In this document: positions 16,305-24,928 of the stretch, in pieces | How positions within the stretch are numbered: the first letter of the stretch is position 1 | Layout of the letters: each line of letters begins with the position of its first letter | NCBI GenBank assembly: GCA_023391335.1 | Contig: JAEWBG010000019.1 | Coordinates: 23,439 to 87,438, forward strand | From: Pseudomonadota bacterium | Lineage (GTDB): Bacteria > Pseudomonadota > Gammaproteobacteria > Steroidobacterales > Steroidobacteraceae | Length of the DNA stretch: 64,000 nt | Reading direction: 5' to 3' | Translations under genes and position numbers: made by a program | Notes under the pieces: model-generated | Seen by the model: the letters and a program-made list of their open reading frames with translations, nothing else | What the model was told of the DNA's origin: nothing | Database searches by the model: none

Positions 16305-17729
16305 TCAGTGCCCACCCTCAAGCGACTTGACCGCCTGAATCATCGCGACCATCACCTTCTGGGCGTCGCCGTACACCAGGTTGGTGTTGTCGGCATAAAA
16401 CAGTTCGTTTTCGACGCCCGAATAGCCTTTGCCTTGGCCGCGCTTGATCACGTACACCTGCTTGGCTTGATCGACATTCAAGATCGGCATGCCGTAGATC
16501 GGGCTGCTCTTATTGGTCCGCGCAGCGGGATTCACCGTGTCATTGGCGCCGATGACGACCGCTACATCGGCTTCCTTGAATTCGCCGTTGATATCTTCCA
16601 GGTCGTAAATCATGTCGTACGGAACTCCCGCCTCTGCGAGCAAGACGTTCATGTGTCCGGGCATGCGGCCTGCCACAGGATGAATCGCAAATTTCACCTC
16701 GACACCGGCAGCGACGAGCAACTGCACGAACTCATATAACTTGTGCTGCGCTTGTGCGACGGCCAAACCGTAGCCGGGCGCGATGATGACCTTCGATGCA
16801 TAGCGCATTTGGATCGCTGCGTCCGCTGCATCGGCAGGCTTTTGCGAGCCTTTGATTTCTCCCTGCTGCTCTGCGCCACTCGCGCCGAAGTTGCTGAAGA
16901 TGACGTTCGACACACTACGGTTCATCGCCTTTGCCATGAGCAGCGTGAGCAGCGTGCCCGCGGAGCCAACGACCATGCCCGCAATCATCAACGCCGGATT
17001 CTGCAGCACGTAGCCTTCTGCACCGACGGCCAAACCAGTGAATGCGTTGTAGAGCGAAATCACGACCGGCATATCTGCTCCGCCGATCGGCATCGTCATC
17101 AGCACGCCGAAGATCAACGCGCCTGCGAAGAATGCGGCGGTCAAGCCCGGGCTTGCATGCCCATGAGCAACGAACACGATGTAAAGACCGAGCCCCAAGG
17201 TTGCTAGGAATACCAGACCGTTCAACACTTGTTGGCCAGTCATGCGCCAAGTGCCGTTGATCTTGCCGTCGAGCTTTGCCCACGCGATCAGCGAGCCCGC
17301 CAGCGACACCGCACCGATCAACGCGCCGATGACGGTGACCACGAGCGGCACCGTGGCGTGAGCCGCACCCGGCCGCAATAATTCGACGGCAGCGATTGCC
17401 GCAGCCGCGCCACCGCCCATGCCGTTATAAAGCGCCACCATCTGCGGCATCGCCGTCATCGCCACGCGCTTGCCGCTCCACCATGCCCAACTCGTTCCGA
17501 TCACCAACGCGATCGCAGCGAGCGTCACGTTCATCGGCAAATGCGGACGTGCCGCCTCATGGACGCCGAAGTAGTAAAGGAAGCTCGCGAGGGTCGCGAC
17601 CAACATGCCGACGCCCGCTACGACGATGCCCGATCGCGCGGTGACGGGTGAAGACATGCGCTTCAGGCCGTAGATGAATAGGAAGGCTGCGGCGAAGTAA
17701 CTCGCATCGATGATGAATTGCGGATGCAT
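16305..17729 (-). CDS. pntB: NAD(P) transhydrogenase subunit beta
   Basis: Membrane subunit of the proton-pumping transhydrogenase, which drives NADPH formation from NADH with the proton gradient. The 474-residue protein has a long multi-spanning N-terminal part (about 1-270) and a C-terminal NADP(H)-binding domain III with APGYGLAVAQAQHK and VVIGANDTVNPAAR. Length is usual. It is the last gene of the pntA1-pntA2-pntB operon, starting 22 bases after pntA2. Confidence 0.96.
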   Translation of the reverse strand: MHPQFIIDASYFAAAFLFIYGLKRMSSPVTARSGIVVAGVGMLVATLASFLYYFGVHEAARPHLPMNVTLAAIALVIGTSWAWWSGKRVAMTAMPQMVALYNGMGGGAAAAIAAVELLRPGAAHATVPLVVTVIGALIGAVSLAGSLIAWAKLDGKINGTWRMTGQQVLNGLVFLATLGLGLYIVFVAHGHASPGLTAAFFAGALIFGVLMTMPIGGADMPVVISLYNAFTGLAVGAEGYVLQNPALMIAGMVVGSAGTLLTLLMAKAMNRSVSNVIFSNFGASGAEQQGEIKGSQKPADAADAAIQMRYASKVIIAPGYGLAVAQAQHKLYEFVQLLVAAGVEVKFAIHPVAGRMPGHMNVLLAEAGVPYDMIYDLEDINGEFKEADVAVVIGANDTVNPAARTNKSSPIYGMPILNVDQAKQVYVIKRGQGKGYSGVENELFYADNTNLVYGDAQKVMVAMIQAVKSLEGGH

Positions 17730-17751
17730 GGTGTCTCTTCGTCCGGCCTAA

Positions 17752-18072
17752 TTATTTCTTCTCGCGCGAGGCGCCGGCCTTGCTCGGCTTGAACATTTCC
17801 AACATGCGTTCGGTGACAACATAGCCGCCGGCCGCATTCGAGGCGCCGAGCAATACACCGATGAAACCGATGATTTGCTCGACCAAGGACGTCGCGTTGA
17901 GCAGCGCATACATCGCCCCCACGACGACGATGCCGTGAACGAAGTTCGATCCGGACATCAAGGGCGTGTGCAGAATCGCGGGAACGCGGCCGATGATTTC
18001 GTAGCCGGTGAACGCCGCGAGCATGAAGATGTAGAGCGCGACGAATCCGGTCAGTGTCGTTGTAAGGTCCAT
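17752..18072 (-). CDS. pntAB: NAD(P) transhydrogenase subunit alpha part 2
   Basis: 106-residue membrane piece of the alpha subunit, corresponding to the C-terminal transmembrane region of a fused PntA. It has three or four hydrophobic segments (about 9-27, 38-55, 60-85), including GSNFVHGIVVVGAMYALL. The start is ATG 18072; the open frame extends further upstream but only into the pntA1 3' end. The split alpha subunit is usual in alphaproteobacteria and Xanthomonas-type gammaproteobacteria, unlike the fused E. coli form. Confidence 0.93.
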   Translation of the reverse strand: MDLTTTLTGFVALYIFMLAAFTGYEIIGRVPAILHTPLMSGSNFVHGIVVVGAMYALLNATSLVEQIIGFIGVLLGASNAAGGYVVTERMLEMFKPSKAGASREKK

Positions 18073-18112
18073 TCGTAGTCCCAATGTGTCAGGTGTGCTG
18101 TGTGGAAGCGAT

Positions 18113-19237
18113 TCATGCCTCAACCGCTTTTTTCGCCGCTTCATTCTTGATCTCGCCATCGTGCGTGAGCACTGTCTTGGCAATGATCTCATCCGACCAA
18201 TCCAATTGGATCTTCTGATCCTTGATAAACAGCTCCAGCAAGTTGAGCTGATTCTTCGAATACAGCTCGCTCGCGTGTTCGCCGAGCAAACTCGGGACAT
18301 TGAGCGGCGCCAGGATCGTGACTTGACCGATCTGAACCGTCTCGCCTGGACGCGTGTATTCGCAGTTACCGCCGCCTTCCGCAGCGAGGTCCACGATGAC
18401 GCTGCCTGCTTTCATGCCGTCGACCTGCGCTTTGCTGATGAGCTTCGGCGACGGCCGGCCCGGAATGGCCGCAGTCGTGACGATCAGATCCGCTGCTTGG
18501 ATGTGCTTCGTAACGACAGCCGCGATGCGGTCCTTCTCTTCTTGTGTGAGCTCGCGCGCATAGCCGCCAGTGCCACGCGCATCGACGCCCGTGTCGACGA
18601 ACTTCGCGCCGAGCGATTCGGCTTGCTCTTTCGTTTCCGGACGTACGTCGTAACCCTCGGTCATCGCGCCCAAGCGTCTCGCAGTGGCTAGTGCTTGCAA
18701 CCCTGCGACACCCAAACCCATCACCAACGCCTTCGCGGGCCGGATCGAACCGACGGCTGTCGTCATCATCGGCAAAATACGCGCGAGGTGCGTCGCCCCA
18801 AGCAACACCGCGTAGTAACCCGCCAACGTTGCTTGACTCGAGAGCGCATCCATTGCCTGTGCGCGACTGATCCGCGGCACGAGTTCCATCGCGAAGCTCG
18901 TGATCTTGCGATCGCGTAATGCTTTGACCACTTCGGGTTCTTTGTGGGCGTACACGAACGAGATCAGAATCGCCCCAGGCTTCATCGCATGCACGATAGC
19001 CAGTTCGGGCGGTTGCACCGACAGGACAATATCCGCGTCGGCGACTAGATCGGCTGGGTTGTCCGCGAATGAGACAGTGCGGAATGCATTGTCCGGAATC
19101 TTGATGCCAAGCGCTGCTCCGCTCTGCAAGCGAATCTCCGCGCCCAATTGCGCGAGCTTGTCGGCGACCGTTGGGACGAGCGCGACCCGCTTCTCGTTCG
19201 GACGCGTCTCCTTCAGAACGGCGATCTTCACAGCCAT
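18113..19237 (-). CDS. pntAA: NAD(P) transhydrogenase subunit alpha part 1
   Basis: 374-residue soluble NAD(H)-binding domain I of the transhydrogenase, first gene of the operon. Like alanine dehydrogenase it begins VAVKIAVLKETRPNEKRVALVP-type sequence (residues 2-23) and carries the nucleotide-binding GLGVAGLQALATARRLGA and the DLAAEGGGNCEYT region. pntAB follows 40 bases downstream. A promoter would lie in the 225 bases before the divergent pigment operon; none is obvious. Confidence 0.95.
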   Translation of the reverse strand: MAVKIAVLKETRPNEKRVALVPTVADKLAQLGAEIRLQSGAALGIKIPDNAFRTVSFADNPADLVADADIVLSVQPPELAIVHAMKPGAILISFVYAHKEPEVVKALRDRKITSFAMELVPRISRAQAMDALSSQATLAGYYAVLLGATHLARILPMMTTAVGSIRPAKALVMGLGVAGLQALATARRLGAMTEGYDVRPETKEQAESLGAKFVDTGVDARGTGGYARELTQEEKDRIAAVVTKHIQAADLIVTTAAIPGRPSPKLISKAQVDGMKAGSVIVDLAAEGGGNCEYTRPGETVQIGQVTILAPLNVPSLLGEHASELYSKNQLNLLELFIKDQKIQLDWSDEIIAKTVLTHDGEIKNEAAKKAVEA

Positions 19238-19463
19238 GCAATCCCCTCAATCCGCATACCGCTCGAGGCGATGCACGCGGTACTTCTCAATGGCGATTCT
19301 TAGGAATAGGACACCGAGGCCATCAAGACTGCTTCGCAGCGGCGCTGCGCTTCGCAGTTCGTTCTTGATCTTCGCTCTTGCGTTGCGTCCTTCCCGATTC
19401 GCCGCGCATTGTGGATGCCTTGTTCGCGCTCGGCAACACGCGCATGCTGTGCGCCCTTCGATC

Positions 19464-20159
19464 ATGACCTCCCAGATTTCAAAACCCCTCACGACAGCGC
19501 TGGCCATCGCGTACCCGATCGTGGCGCACCTTGCGGTCGCGAAGTCGAGCTTGCCTTTGACCGTCGCTGCAGTCGCGATTCTCGCAGGAACCATCGTCGT
19601 ACCAGGACTGCTGCAGGGATCCAGAACGGCTTGGATTGCATTGCCGCTCGTTGTCGGCGGTCTCGTTTGGTTGGCGCGGTCGCATCTGCCCGCCTTACCT
19701 CTGTTCATTGCGCCGATTCTCGTTCCGGCTTTCCTCGCTTGGTTGTTCGGCCAGAGTTTGAGCGCTGGGCGTACAGCTCTGATCGCCCAATTCATTCGCG
19801 CGATCCATGGCGAGCACCAGCCTGATCCTGCGGTTTGGAATTATGCGAGGCGGCTCACGCAAGCTTGGACCGGCTTTTTCATATTGATGACGGCAATCAA
19901 TCTGACCCTAGCGCTCATCGCCTCCCCCGATGGCTTGCTGCTCGCGAGCGGCATTCACCCGGCATTCACGGTGCCTCGGCAATGGTGGTCGTTGTTCGCC
20001 AACTGTATCGGGTACGTCCTCGTCGCAGTGTTCTTCGTAGTCGAGTACGCTTATCGGCGCTACCGCTTTCCCCAGCAACCCTATCGGAATATGTACGATT
20101 TCCTGCGACAAATGGCTGCGGTCGCGCCGCAGCTCATGGGACGCGAGCGTTCGAAATGA
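19464..20159 (+). CDS. Aryl-polyene cluster membrane protein (COG4648-like)
   Basis: 231-residue inner-membrane protein and first gene of the plus-strand pigment operon. It has about six hydrophobic segments, a conserved-looking FIRAIHGEHQPD and YTR/W-type region (AVWNYARRLTQAW), and a basic C-terminus YRRYRFPQQPYRN. Such proteins recur in aryl polyene and xanthomonadin clusters next to the dehydratase and ketosynthases; their function is not established. The ATG at 19464 starts the first membrane segment; its stop overlaps the next start (ATGA). Confidence 0.75.
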   Translation: MTSQISKPLTTALAIAYPIVAHLAVAKSSLPLTVAAVAILAGTIVVPGLLQGSRTAWIALPLVVGGLVWLARSHLPALPLFIAPILVPAFLAWLFGQSLSAGRTALIAQFIRAIHGEHQPDPAVWNYARRLTQAWTGFFILMTAINLTLALIASPDGLLLASGIHPAFTVPRQWWSLFANCIGYVLVAVFFVVEYAYRRYRFPQQPYRNMYDFLRQMAAVAPQLMGRERSK

Positions 20160-20461
20160 ATTCGCACGAATGCATTTTCACCGTATCTGCCGATCATCCG
20201 AGTTTGCCCGGTCACTTCCCAGGCAACCCAATCGTTCCTGGCGTCTGGCTGTTGGATGAAGTCATCAGCGCCATAGAGCGCTGGCTCGGCCGTCCGGTAC
20301 ACGTGCGTGGCTTGCCGCAGGTGAAATTCGTCCAACCGCTGCGTCCGCAAGAGCAAGCCCGCATCAATCTGACGCGCGACGCCGCCACAGTGAAGTTCAC
20401 GGTGCATAAAGACGGCGCCGTCATCGCACAGGGAGTCATGCAGCTGGCGGAGGCGGCGTGA
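20156..20461 (+). CDS. Aryl-polyene 3-hydroxyacyl-ACP dehydratase (ApeI-like hotdog)
   Basis: 101-residue single-hotdog dehydratase expected to form double bonds in the growing polyene chain on ACP. The motif DHPSLPGHFPGNPIVPGVWLL spans residues 14-33, with His20 as likely catalytic residue. In the characterised aryl-polyene pathway two dehydratases of this kind and of the ApeP type form a complex; an ApeP-like partner is at 24341. It overlaps its neighbours by four bases on each side (ATGA, GTGA), which points to tight translational coupling. Confidence 0.85.
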   Translation: MNSHECIFTVSADHPSLPGHFPGNPIVPGVWLLDEVISAIERWLGRPVHVRGLPQVKFVQPLRPQEQARINLTRDAATVKFTVHKDGAVIAQGVMQLAEAA

Positions 20462-21414
20462 CCCATAGTTGGCTCGAGCGACCCGAAGGCGGCAGCGCGA
20501 CGGGACTGCGTTTGATCCGCACGTTCGCTCTATTGTGCGGCCGGCGTCTGGCGCGCCTGGCCTTGTATCCGATCACACTTTATTACCTAGTTCGTCGCGG
20601 CCCGGAGCGGCGTGCGTCCATCGACTACCTCTCCCGCGTCTTGCAACGCAAGCCATCGCTGTGGAATGTCGCGAAGCACATCTTCTGGTTCGCGTCCGTG
20701 ATCTTGGACCGAGTGTTTTTGCTGTCGGAGCGCTTCAAACGCTTCGACATCAAGGTGGTGGGATTGCAGGAACTACGTCAGCGCGTATCGATGGAACGCG
20801 GCGTGCTGGTGTTCGGTTCGCACTTAGGCAGTTTCGATGCGTTGCGAGTTCTGACCGAAATGCGCAAGGACGTCCAATTCCGTGCCGTCATTGATATCGA
20901 ACAGAACCCGGCGTTGAGCGCGATCTTGAATGCGCTGAACCCGCAGCTCGCATCGTCGATCATCAATGCACGACGCGATGGCACCACCACGGCATTGGCA
21001 ATCAAAGAAGCGCTCGACGCAAAGAGCGTAGTGACGATGTTGGCGGATCGCGCGCGGCATGGAAATGCGATCGTTACCGTCGATTTCCTTGGCTCGCCGG
21101 CACCGTTTCCAGCATCTCCATTTCTACTCGCCGCCGCGCTCAAAGTGCCGGTGGTGTTGTGTTTTGGTTTGTACTTCGGCGGCAACCGCTACGAACTGCA
21201 TTTCGAATCGTTTGCCGATGTATTGACGATCGATCGCGCGAATCGCGAAGCGGCGCTCAAAGCCGTCGTGCAGCGCTTCGCCGACCGCGTGGCTCACTAT
21301 GCGCACCTTGCGCCTTATAACTGGTTCAACTTCTATGACTTTTGGCAAACGCCCGCTGTTCATTCTCTTAGCGACGCTCGCACCACTCACGCAGACGCAC
21401 TCCGCCAATCTTGA
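20458..21414 (+). CDS. LpxL/HtrB-type lysophospholipid acyltransferase
   Basis: 318-residue membrane-associated acyltransferase of the lipid A biosynthesis family, with one N-terminal hydrophobic stretch and the catalytic HX4D motif GSHLGSFDALR (His122, Asp127), followed by ADRARHGNAIVTVDFLG. Starts with GTG overlapping the previous TGA. In aryl-polyene clusters an enzyme of this family is thought to attach the polyene or a fatty acid to a lipid anchor in the membrane. Its last 80 bases overlap the next gene. Confidence 0.88.
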   Translation: MTHSWLERPEGGSATGLRLIRTFALLCGRRLARLALYPITLYYLVRRGPERRASIDYLSRVLQRKPSLWNVAKHIFWFASVILDRVFLLSERFKRFDIKVVGLQELRQRVSMERGVLVFGSHLGSFDALRVLTEMRKDVQFRAVIDIEQNPALSAILNALNPQLASSIINARRDGTTTALAIKEALDAKSVVTMLADRARHGNAIVTVDFLGSPAPFPASPFLLAAALKVPVVLCFGLYFGGNRYELHFESFADVLTIDRANREAALKAVVQRFADRVAHYAHLAPYNWFNFYDFWQTPAVHSLSDARTTHADALRQS

Positions 21415-21970
21415 TGCCGACGCACTGATCGCGAGCCTCGCGAAGCCCGCACCTGCGCATGTCGAATTCACCGAAGTGCGCTTCTCGCCGCTCCTCGACA
21501 AACCGCTCGTGGTTTCGGGCGAATTGGGGCATGAAGGCGAAGGCGAACTCGATCGCAAAGTTCGCGAGCCTTATGTCGAGAACACCTACATTCGCGGCGA
21601 ATCGGTCCGAGTGGAGCGGCAAGGCGAGCCCGTGCGCAGTTTCGCGCTCAAGCGCGCGCCTGAGCTTCGCAGCTTGTTGACGGGTTTCTCAGCATTACTG
21701 ACAGGCGATGCCTCGAGCGTCGAACAAAGCTTCGATCTGTCCTCGCAAGGAAATCAATCGCATTGGACCCTGACACTCGTGCCGAAGGATGCACGCACGC
21801 GCAAACGATTGAGCGAAGTGCGCGTAGACGGCCGCGAGCGCGATCCGCGCTGCTTCTCGATTCTCAATGCAGACGGCGGAGCGAGCATCATGTTGCTCGG
21901 AGATGCAGCCCGCGTCGAAATGCCCATCGATCTCACGCGCGATTGGGTTGAGAACCGCTGCCGCGGGTAA
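21335..21970 (+). CDS. LolA-like outer-membrane lipoprotein carrier protein
   Basis: 211-residue periplasmic protein with a signal peptide (about 1-23, ending LTQTHS before AN) and a LolA/LolB-type beta-barrel-like region. A protein of this sort is standard in aryl-polyene and xanthomonadin clusters and is thought to help carry the polyene lipid to the outer membrane together with the MMPL exporter. ATG 21335 is chosen since it begins the signal peptide; it lies inside the acyltransferase gene, an 80-base out-of-frame overlap. Confidence 0.8.
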   Translation: MTFGKRPLFILLATLAPLTQTHSANLDADALIASLAKPAPAHVEFTEVRFSPLLDKPLVVSGELGHEGEGELDRKVREPYVENTYIRGESVRVERQGEPVRSFALKRAPELRSLLTGFSALLTGDASSVEQSFDLSSQGNQSHWTLTLVPKDARTRKRLSEVRVDGRERDPRCFSILNADGGASIMLLGDAARVEMPIDLTRDWVENRCRG

Positions 21971-21976
21971 ACAAAA

Positions 21977-24337
21977 ATGCTGTCGTCGCCTCCTGCCAAG
22001 CGCAACGCGCGCTTCGGGTTGATCCTGCTCGTGCTCTGGATCGGAGTGCTCGCCGCACTCACAGTTTTTATTCAACGGCACTTGGTGCTCGGCACCGACC
22101 TGCGCTTGTTTCTGCCGAGCCCGACGACGCCAGAGCAGCACTTGCTCGTCGATGAAATTGGAGAAAGCCCTGCGTCGCGCGTATTAGTCATGGCATTGAG
22201 CGGCGCCGCACCGGAGGAACTCGCGGACGCGTCGCGCGCCCTCGCGGATGAACTGGCTCAAGATGCGCATTTTCGTTTCGTGACCAACGGCGAGCTGTCG
22301 CTCGATGCGATCCCCGACGAACTGCTGCCGTATCGATATCTCCTATCGCGTGACTTCGATACCCATCCCCTCGATGCGAAGTACCTGCACGATGAGTTGC
22401 TAGCTCGGTCGCGAGATCTATCCTCTCCTGCAGGGGCGTTCCTAGAACCGTGGTTACCGCGCGATCCAACCCTGGAGCTCATGAAGTTGCTGCAGCGTTG
22501 GCAACCGATGCACGAACCGAATCGTATGTATGACGTTTGGTTCGACGGCGATGGCAAGCGCGCGCTGCTGATTGCACAAACCAAGGCGCCAGCGTTCGAT
22601 CCCGCGCAACAGCGCGAGGCGCTCGATGCGCTCGATCGCGCGATCAAAAACATCGATACCGATCATCGCCTGCATTTGGAAACGAGCGGCGCCGGGAAAT
22701 TCTCGGTGCTGATGCAGGAGCGGACACAGAATCAAGCGCAGATGCTCGGCACGGTCGCGACCGTCGGCATGATCGTCTTGTTGTTGATTGCCTACCGCAG
22801 CTTCAGCAGCGTGATCTTGAGCTCACTGCCGCTGGCGAGCGCGGGCGTGGTAGGCCTCGCCGCGGTGAGCGGCGCCTTCGGCACTGTTCACGGCGTGACG
22901 CTGGCCTTTGGATTCACACTGATCGGCGTCGCGCAGGATTATCCGGTGCACCTGCTCAGTCATCGGCAGCCGAACGATTCGCCGTTCGAGATGGTGCGGC
23001 ATTTGTGGCCAACGCTCGTAACCGGTGTCGCCAGTACCTGTATAGCTTATCTGACCTTCCTGTTCACAGGAGTCATCGGACTTGCGCAGCTCGCATGCTT
23101 CACGATTGCCGGGCTTGCAACCGCGAGTCTCACAACACGGTTCCTCCTGCCGTATTTACTACGGCCGGTGAAGCGCGATCTGGGCGATTCACGTTTCTTG
23201 GGTCGCGTGTGGGATGTTTTCTCGACCATCCCTAGGCCAGCTTGGGCGCCCATCACGATCGCATTGATCGCGCTCGCCGCGATCATGATGAGCACGACTC
23301 GCATCTGGGAAAGCGATCTAAGCAAACTGACCCCGGTGCCGCGCGACCTGCTCATGGCGGATCAAGAATTGCGATCTCAATTGGGTACGCCAGACATGCG
23401 CTACATGCTGGTGTTAACTGAGCCCGATACGCAACGAGCCCTGTCTAGATTGGAAGCGCTGGAGCCGCAACTGCAATCGCTGATCCAACAGAAGGCGATC
23501 TCCGGGTACGACGATGCGGCACGCTACGTACCCAGCCTGGAAACTCAAAAGCGTCGGCAACAACAACTACCTACGGCCGATGACCTGCGCGCAATGCTTA
23601 CGACTGCGCTGCAGGGAACATCGTTTCGGTCGGGAGTGTTCGAGCCTTTCATCAACGACGTCGAGCGCGCACGAACTGCTCCGTTGCTGACACCGGAAGC
23701 GCTGCGCAGCTCGATCCTGGGCGTGAATTTGGAAATGCTGCTCATGCAGCGTGCGGGACAGACGACCGCTCTGATCACATTGACCGATGTCGCCGATGTC
23801 GCGGCTCTGCAAGCGTTTGCGAATCAAGCCGGCGCCGACGTGCTGTTACTCGATCTGAAAGATGCATCCGAATCCTTGGTCACCGCCCAGCGGACCAAGC
23901 TGCTGTGGAGTTTGGGCATCGCATCGGTCGTACTCACCATCGTCATCGCGATCGCACTGCGCAGCGCACATCGAACGATACGAGTGCTCACACCGATGAC
24001 ACTGACGACTTTGCTCATCTTGGCCGTGCTGCGCTTGAGCGGTGTTTCGCTTACGTTGTTTCATTTGATCGCGTTCATGCTGGCGGCCGGGCTCGGTCTG
24101 GACTACGCATTGTTCTTCGAGCACGCCGCGGACGATCCGCATGAACAGCGCCGAACTTTGCATGCCGTTCTCGTGAGCTCGATCTCCACATTGATGGTGT
24201 TCGCGTTGTTGGGTCTGTCGGACCTACCTGTGCTGCGCGCCATCGGCGTCACGGTGACGCTCGGGGTCATTTTCAATTTTGTACTCGCACTCGTATTCGC
24301 ACGCGAGTACGTGGCGCCTCGCGCAGCGAAGGCCTAG
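21977..24337 (+). CDS. MMPL/RND family exporter of the pigment cluster
   Basis: 786-residue inner-membrane transporter with the MMPL plan: one N-terminal helix, a periplasmic domain (about 40-245), a bundle of helices (about 250-400), a second periplasmic domain (about 430-630) and a last bundle (640-780). LAAGLGLDYALFFEHAADD in the last bundle carries the acidic residues typical of proton-driven MMPL proteins. Xanthomonadin and aryl-polyene clusters each include one, presumed to export the pigment lipid. It begins six bases after the LolA-like gene. Confidence 0.92.
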   Translation: MLSSPPAKRNARFGLILLVLWIGVLAALTVFIQRHLVLGTDLRLFLPSPTTPEQHLLVDEIGESPASRVLVMALSGAAPEELADASRALADELAQDAHFRFVTNGELSLDAIPDELLPYRYLLSRDFDTHPLDAKYLHDELLARSRDLSSPAGAFLEPWLPRDPTLELMKLLQRWQPMHEPNRMYDVWFDGDGKRALLIAQTKAPAFDPAQQREALDALDRAIKNIDTDHRLHLETSGAGKFSVLMQERTQNQAQMLGTVATVGMIVLLLIAYRSFSSVILSSLPLASAGVVGLAAVSGAFGTVHGVTLAFGFTLIGVAQDYPVHLLSHRQPNDSPFEMVRHLWPTLVTGVASTCIAYLTFLFTGVIGLAQLACFTIAGLATASLTTRFLLPYLLRPVKRDLGDSRFLGRVWDVFSTIPRPAWAPITIALIALAAIMMSTTRIWESDLSKLTPVPRDLLMADQELRSQLGTPDMRYMLVLTEPDTQRALSRLEALEPQLQSLIQQKAISGYDDAARYVPSLETQKRRQQQLPTADDLRAMLTTALQGTSFRSGVFEPFINDVERARTAPLLTPEALRSSILGVNLEMLLMQRAGQTTALITLTDVADVAALQAFANQAGADVLLLDLKDASESLVTAQRTKLLWSLGIASVVLTIVIAIALRSAHRTIRVLTPMTLTTLLILAVLRLSGVSLTLFHLIAFMLAAGLGLDYALFFEHAADDPHEQRRTLHAVLVSSISTLMVFALLGLSDLPVLRAIGVTVTLGVIFNFVLALVFAREYVAPRAAKA

Positions 24338-24340
24338 AAA

Positions 24341-24772
24341 ATGAGCGATGTAATCGACCTTGCTAAGCTGATTCCGCATCAAGGCACCATGTGCTTACTC
24401 GAGCGCGTCGTCGAGTGGAACGATGCGCACATCAAGTTGGAATCCAGCACTCATCGTTCACCCACGAATCCGTTGCGAACCAATGGGAAGCTCCGCACCG
24501 TGCATTTGTGCGAATACGGAGCCCAGGCGATGGCCGTTCATGGCGCATTGCGGTCACAAGGCTCGGGTGATCGTCCTAAACCGGGCATGCTCGTGTCCCT
24601 ACGCAATGTGAAGCTCCATTGCGATTTCGTCGAACACTTGGAAGACGCGATCCTTGTCGAAGCGGAATGCCTGCAGGCGGCTGCGGATAGTTTGCAGTAC
24701 ACGTTCCGCGTGAGTCATCGCGATACGGTGCTGGCCGAAGGCCGTGCGATGGTGGTGCTAGGACGGAACTAA
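24341..24772 (+). CDS. Aryl-polyene dehydratase (ApeP-like)
   Basis: 143-residue hotdog-fold protein related to FabA/FabZ-type 3-hydroxyacyl-ACP dehydratases. It begins with the signature LIPHQGTMCLLERVVEW (residues 10-26) and contains YGAQAMAVHGAL. The ApeP family is expected to work with the ApeI-type dehydratase at 20156. It is the last gene of the plus-strand operon, three bases after the exporter, and converges with the halogenase-like gene at 24929. Confidence 0.85.
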   Translation: MSDVIDLAKLIPHQGTMCLLERVVEWNDAHIKLESSTHRSPTNPLRTNGKLRTVHLCEYGAQAMAVHGALRSQGSGDRPKPGMLVSLRNVKLHCDFVEHLEDAILVEAECLQAAADSLQYTFRVSHRDTVLAEGRAMVVLGRN

Positions 24773-24778
24773 GAGCGG

Positions 24779-24927
24779 AATGTCTCCACGGAGATCGCTG
24801 AGGGCACGGAGCTGCAGAAAAGAATTGCAGACACGGCGAAACAGTCTGCCGCGCATGCAAGCGCCGCAACCAGGCCACACCTGTTCTAACCTCCGTGTTC
24901 TCCGTGTACTCCGTGGAAATATTGCTT
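24779..24927. repeat. Intergenic repeat rich in CTCCGTG / CACGGAG heptamers
   Basis: Between two convergent pigment genes lie inverted and direct copies of the same heptamer: CTCCACGGAG near 24784, CACGGAG near 24805, and CTCCGTGTTCTCCGTGTAC plus CTCCGTGG at about 24891-24917. The ends therefore form an inverted repeat. Similar low-complexity sequences (CTCCGTGTTCCCGGTG) occur at about 14356. Function unknown; it may terminate transcription from both sides. Confidence 0.5.
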
Positions 24928-24928
24928 T

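Noticed and set aside
22537..23235. 232-residue frame inside the MMPL exporter gene
   Set aside because: Arg-rich, out-of-frame shadow; the exporter frame has full family features.
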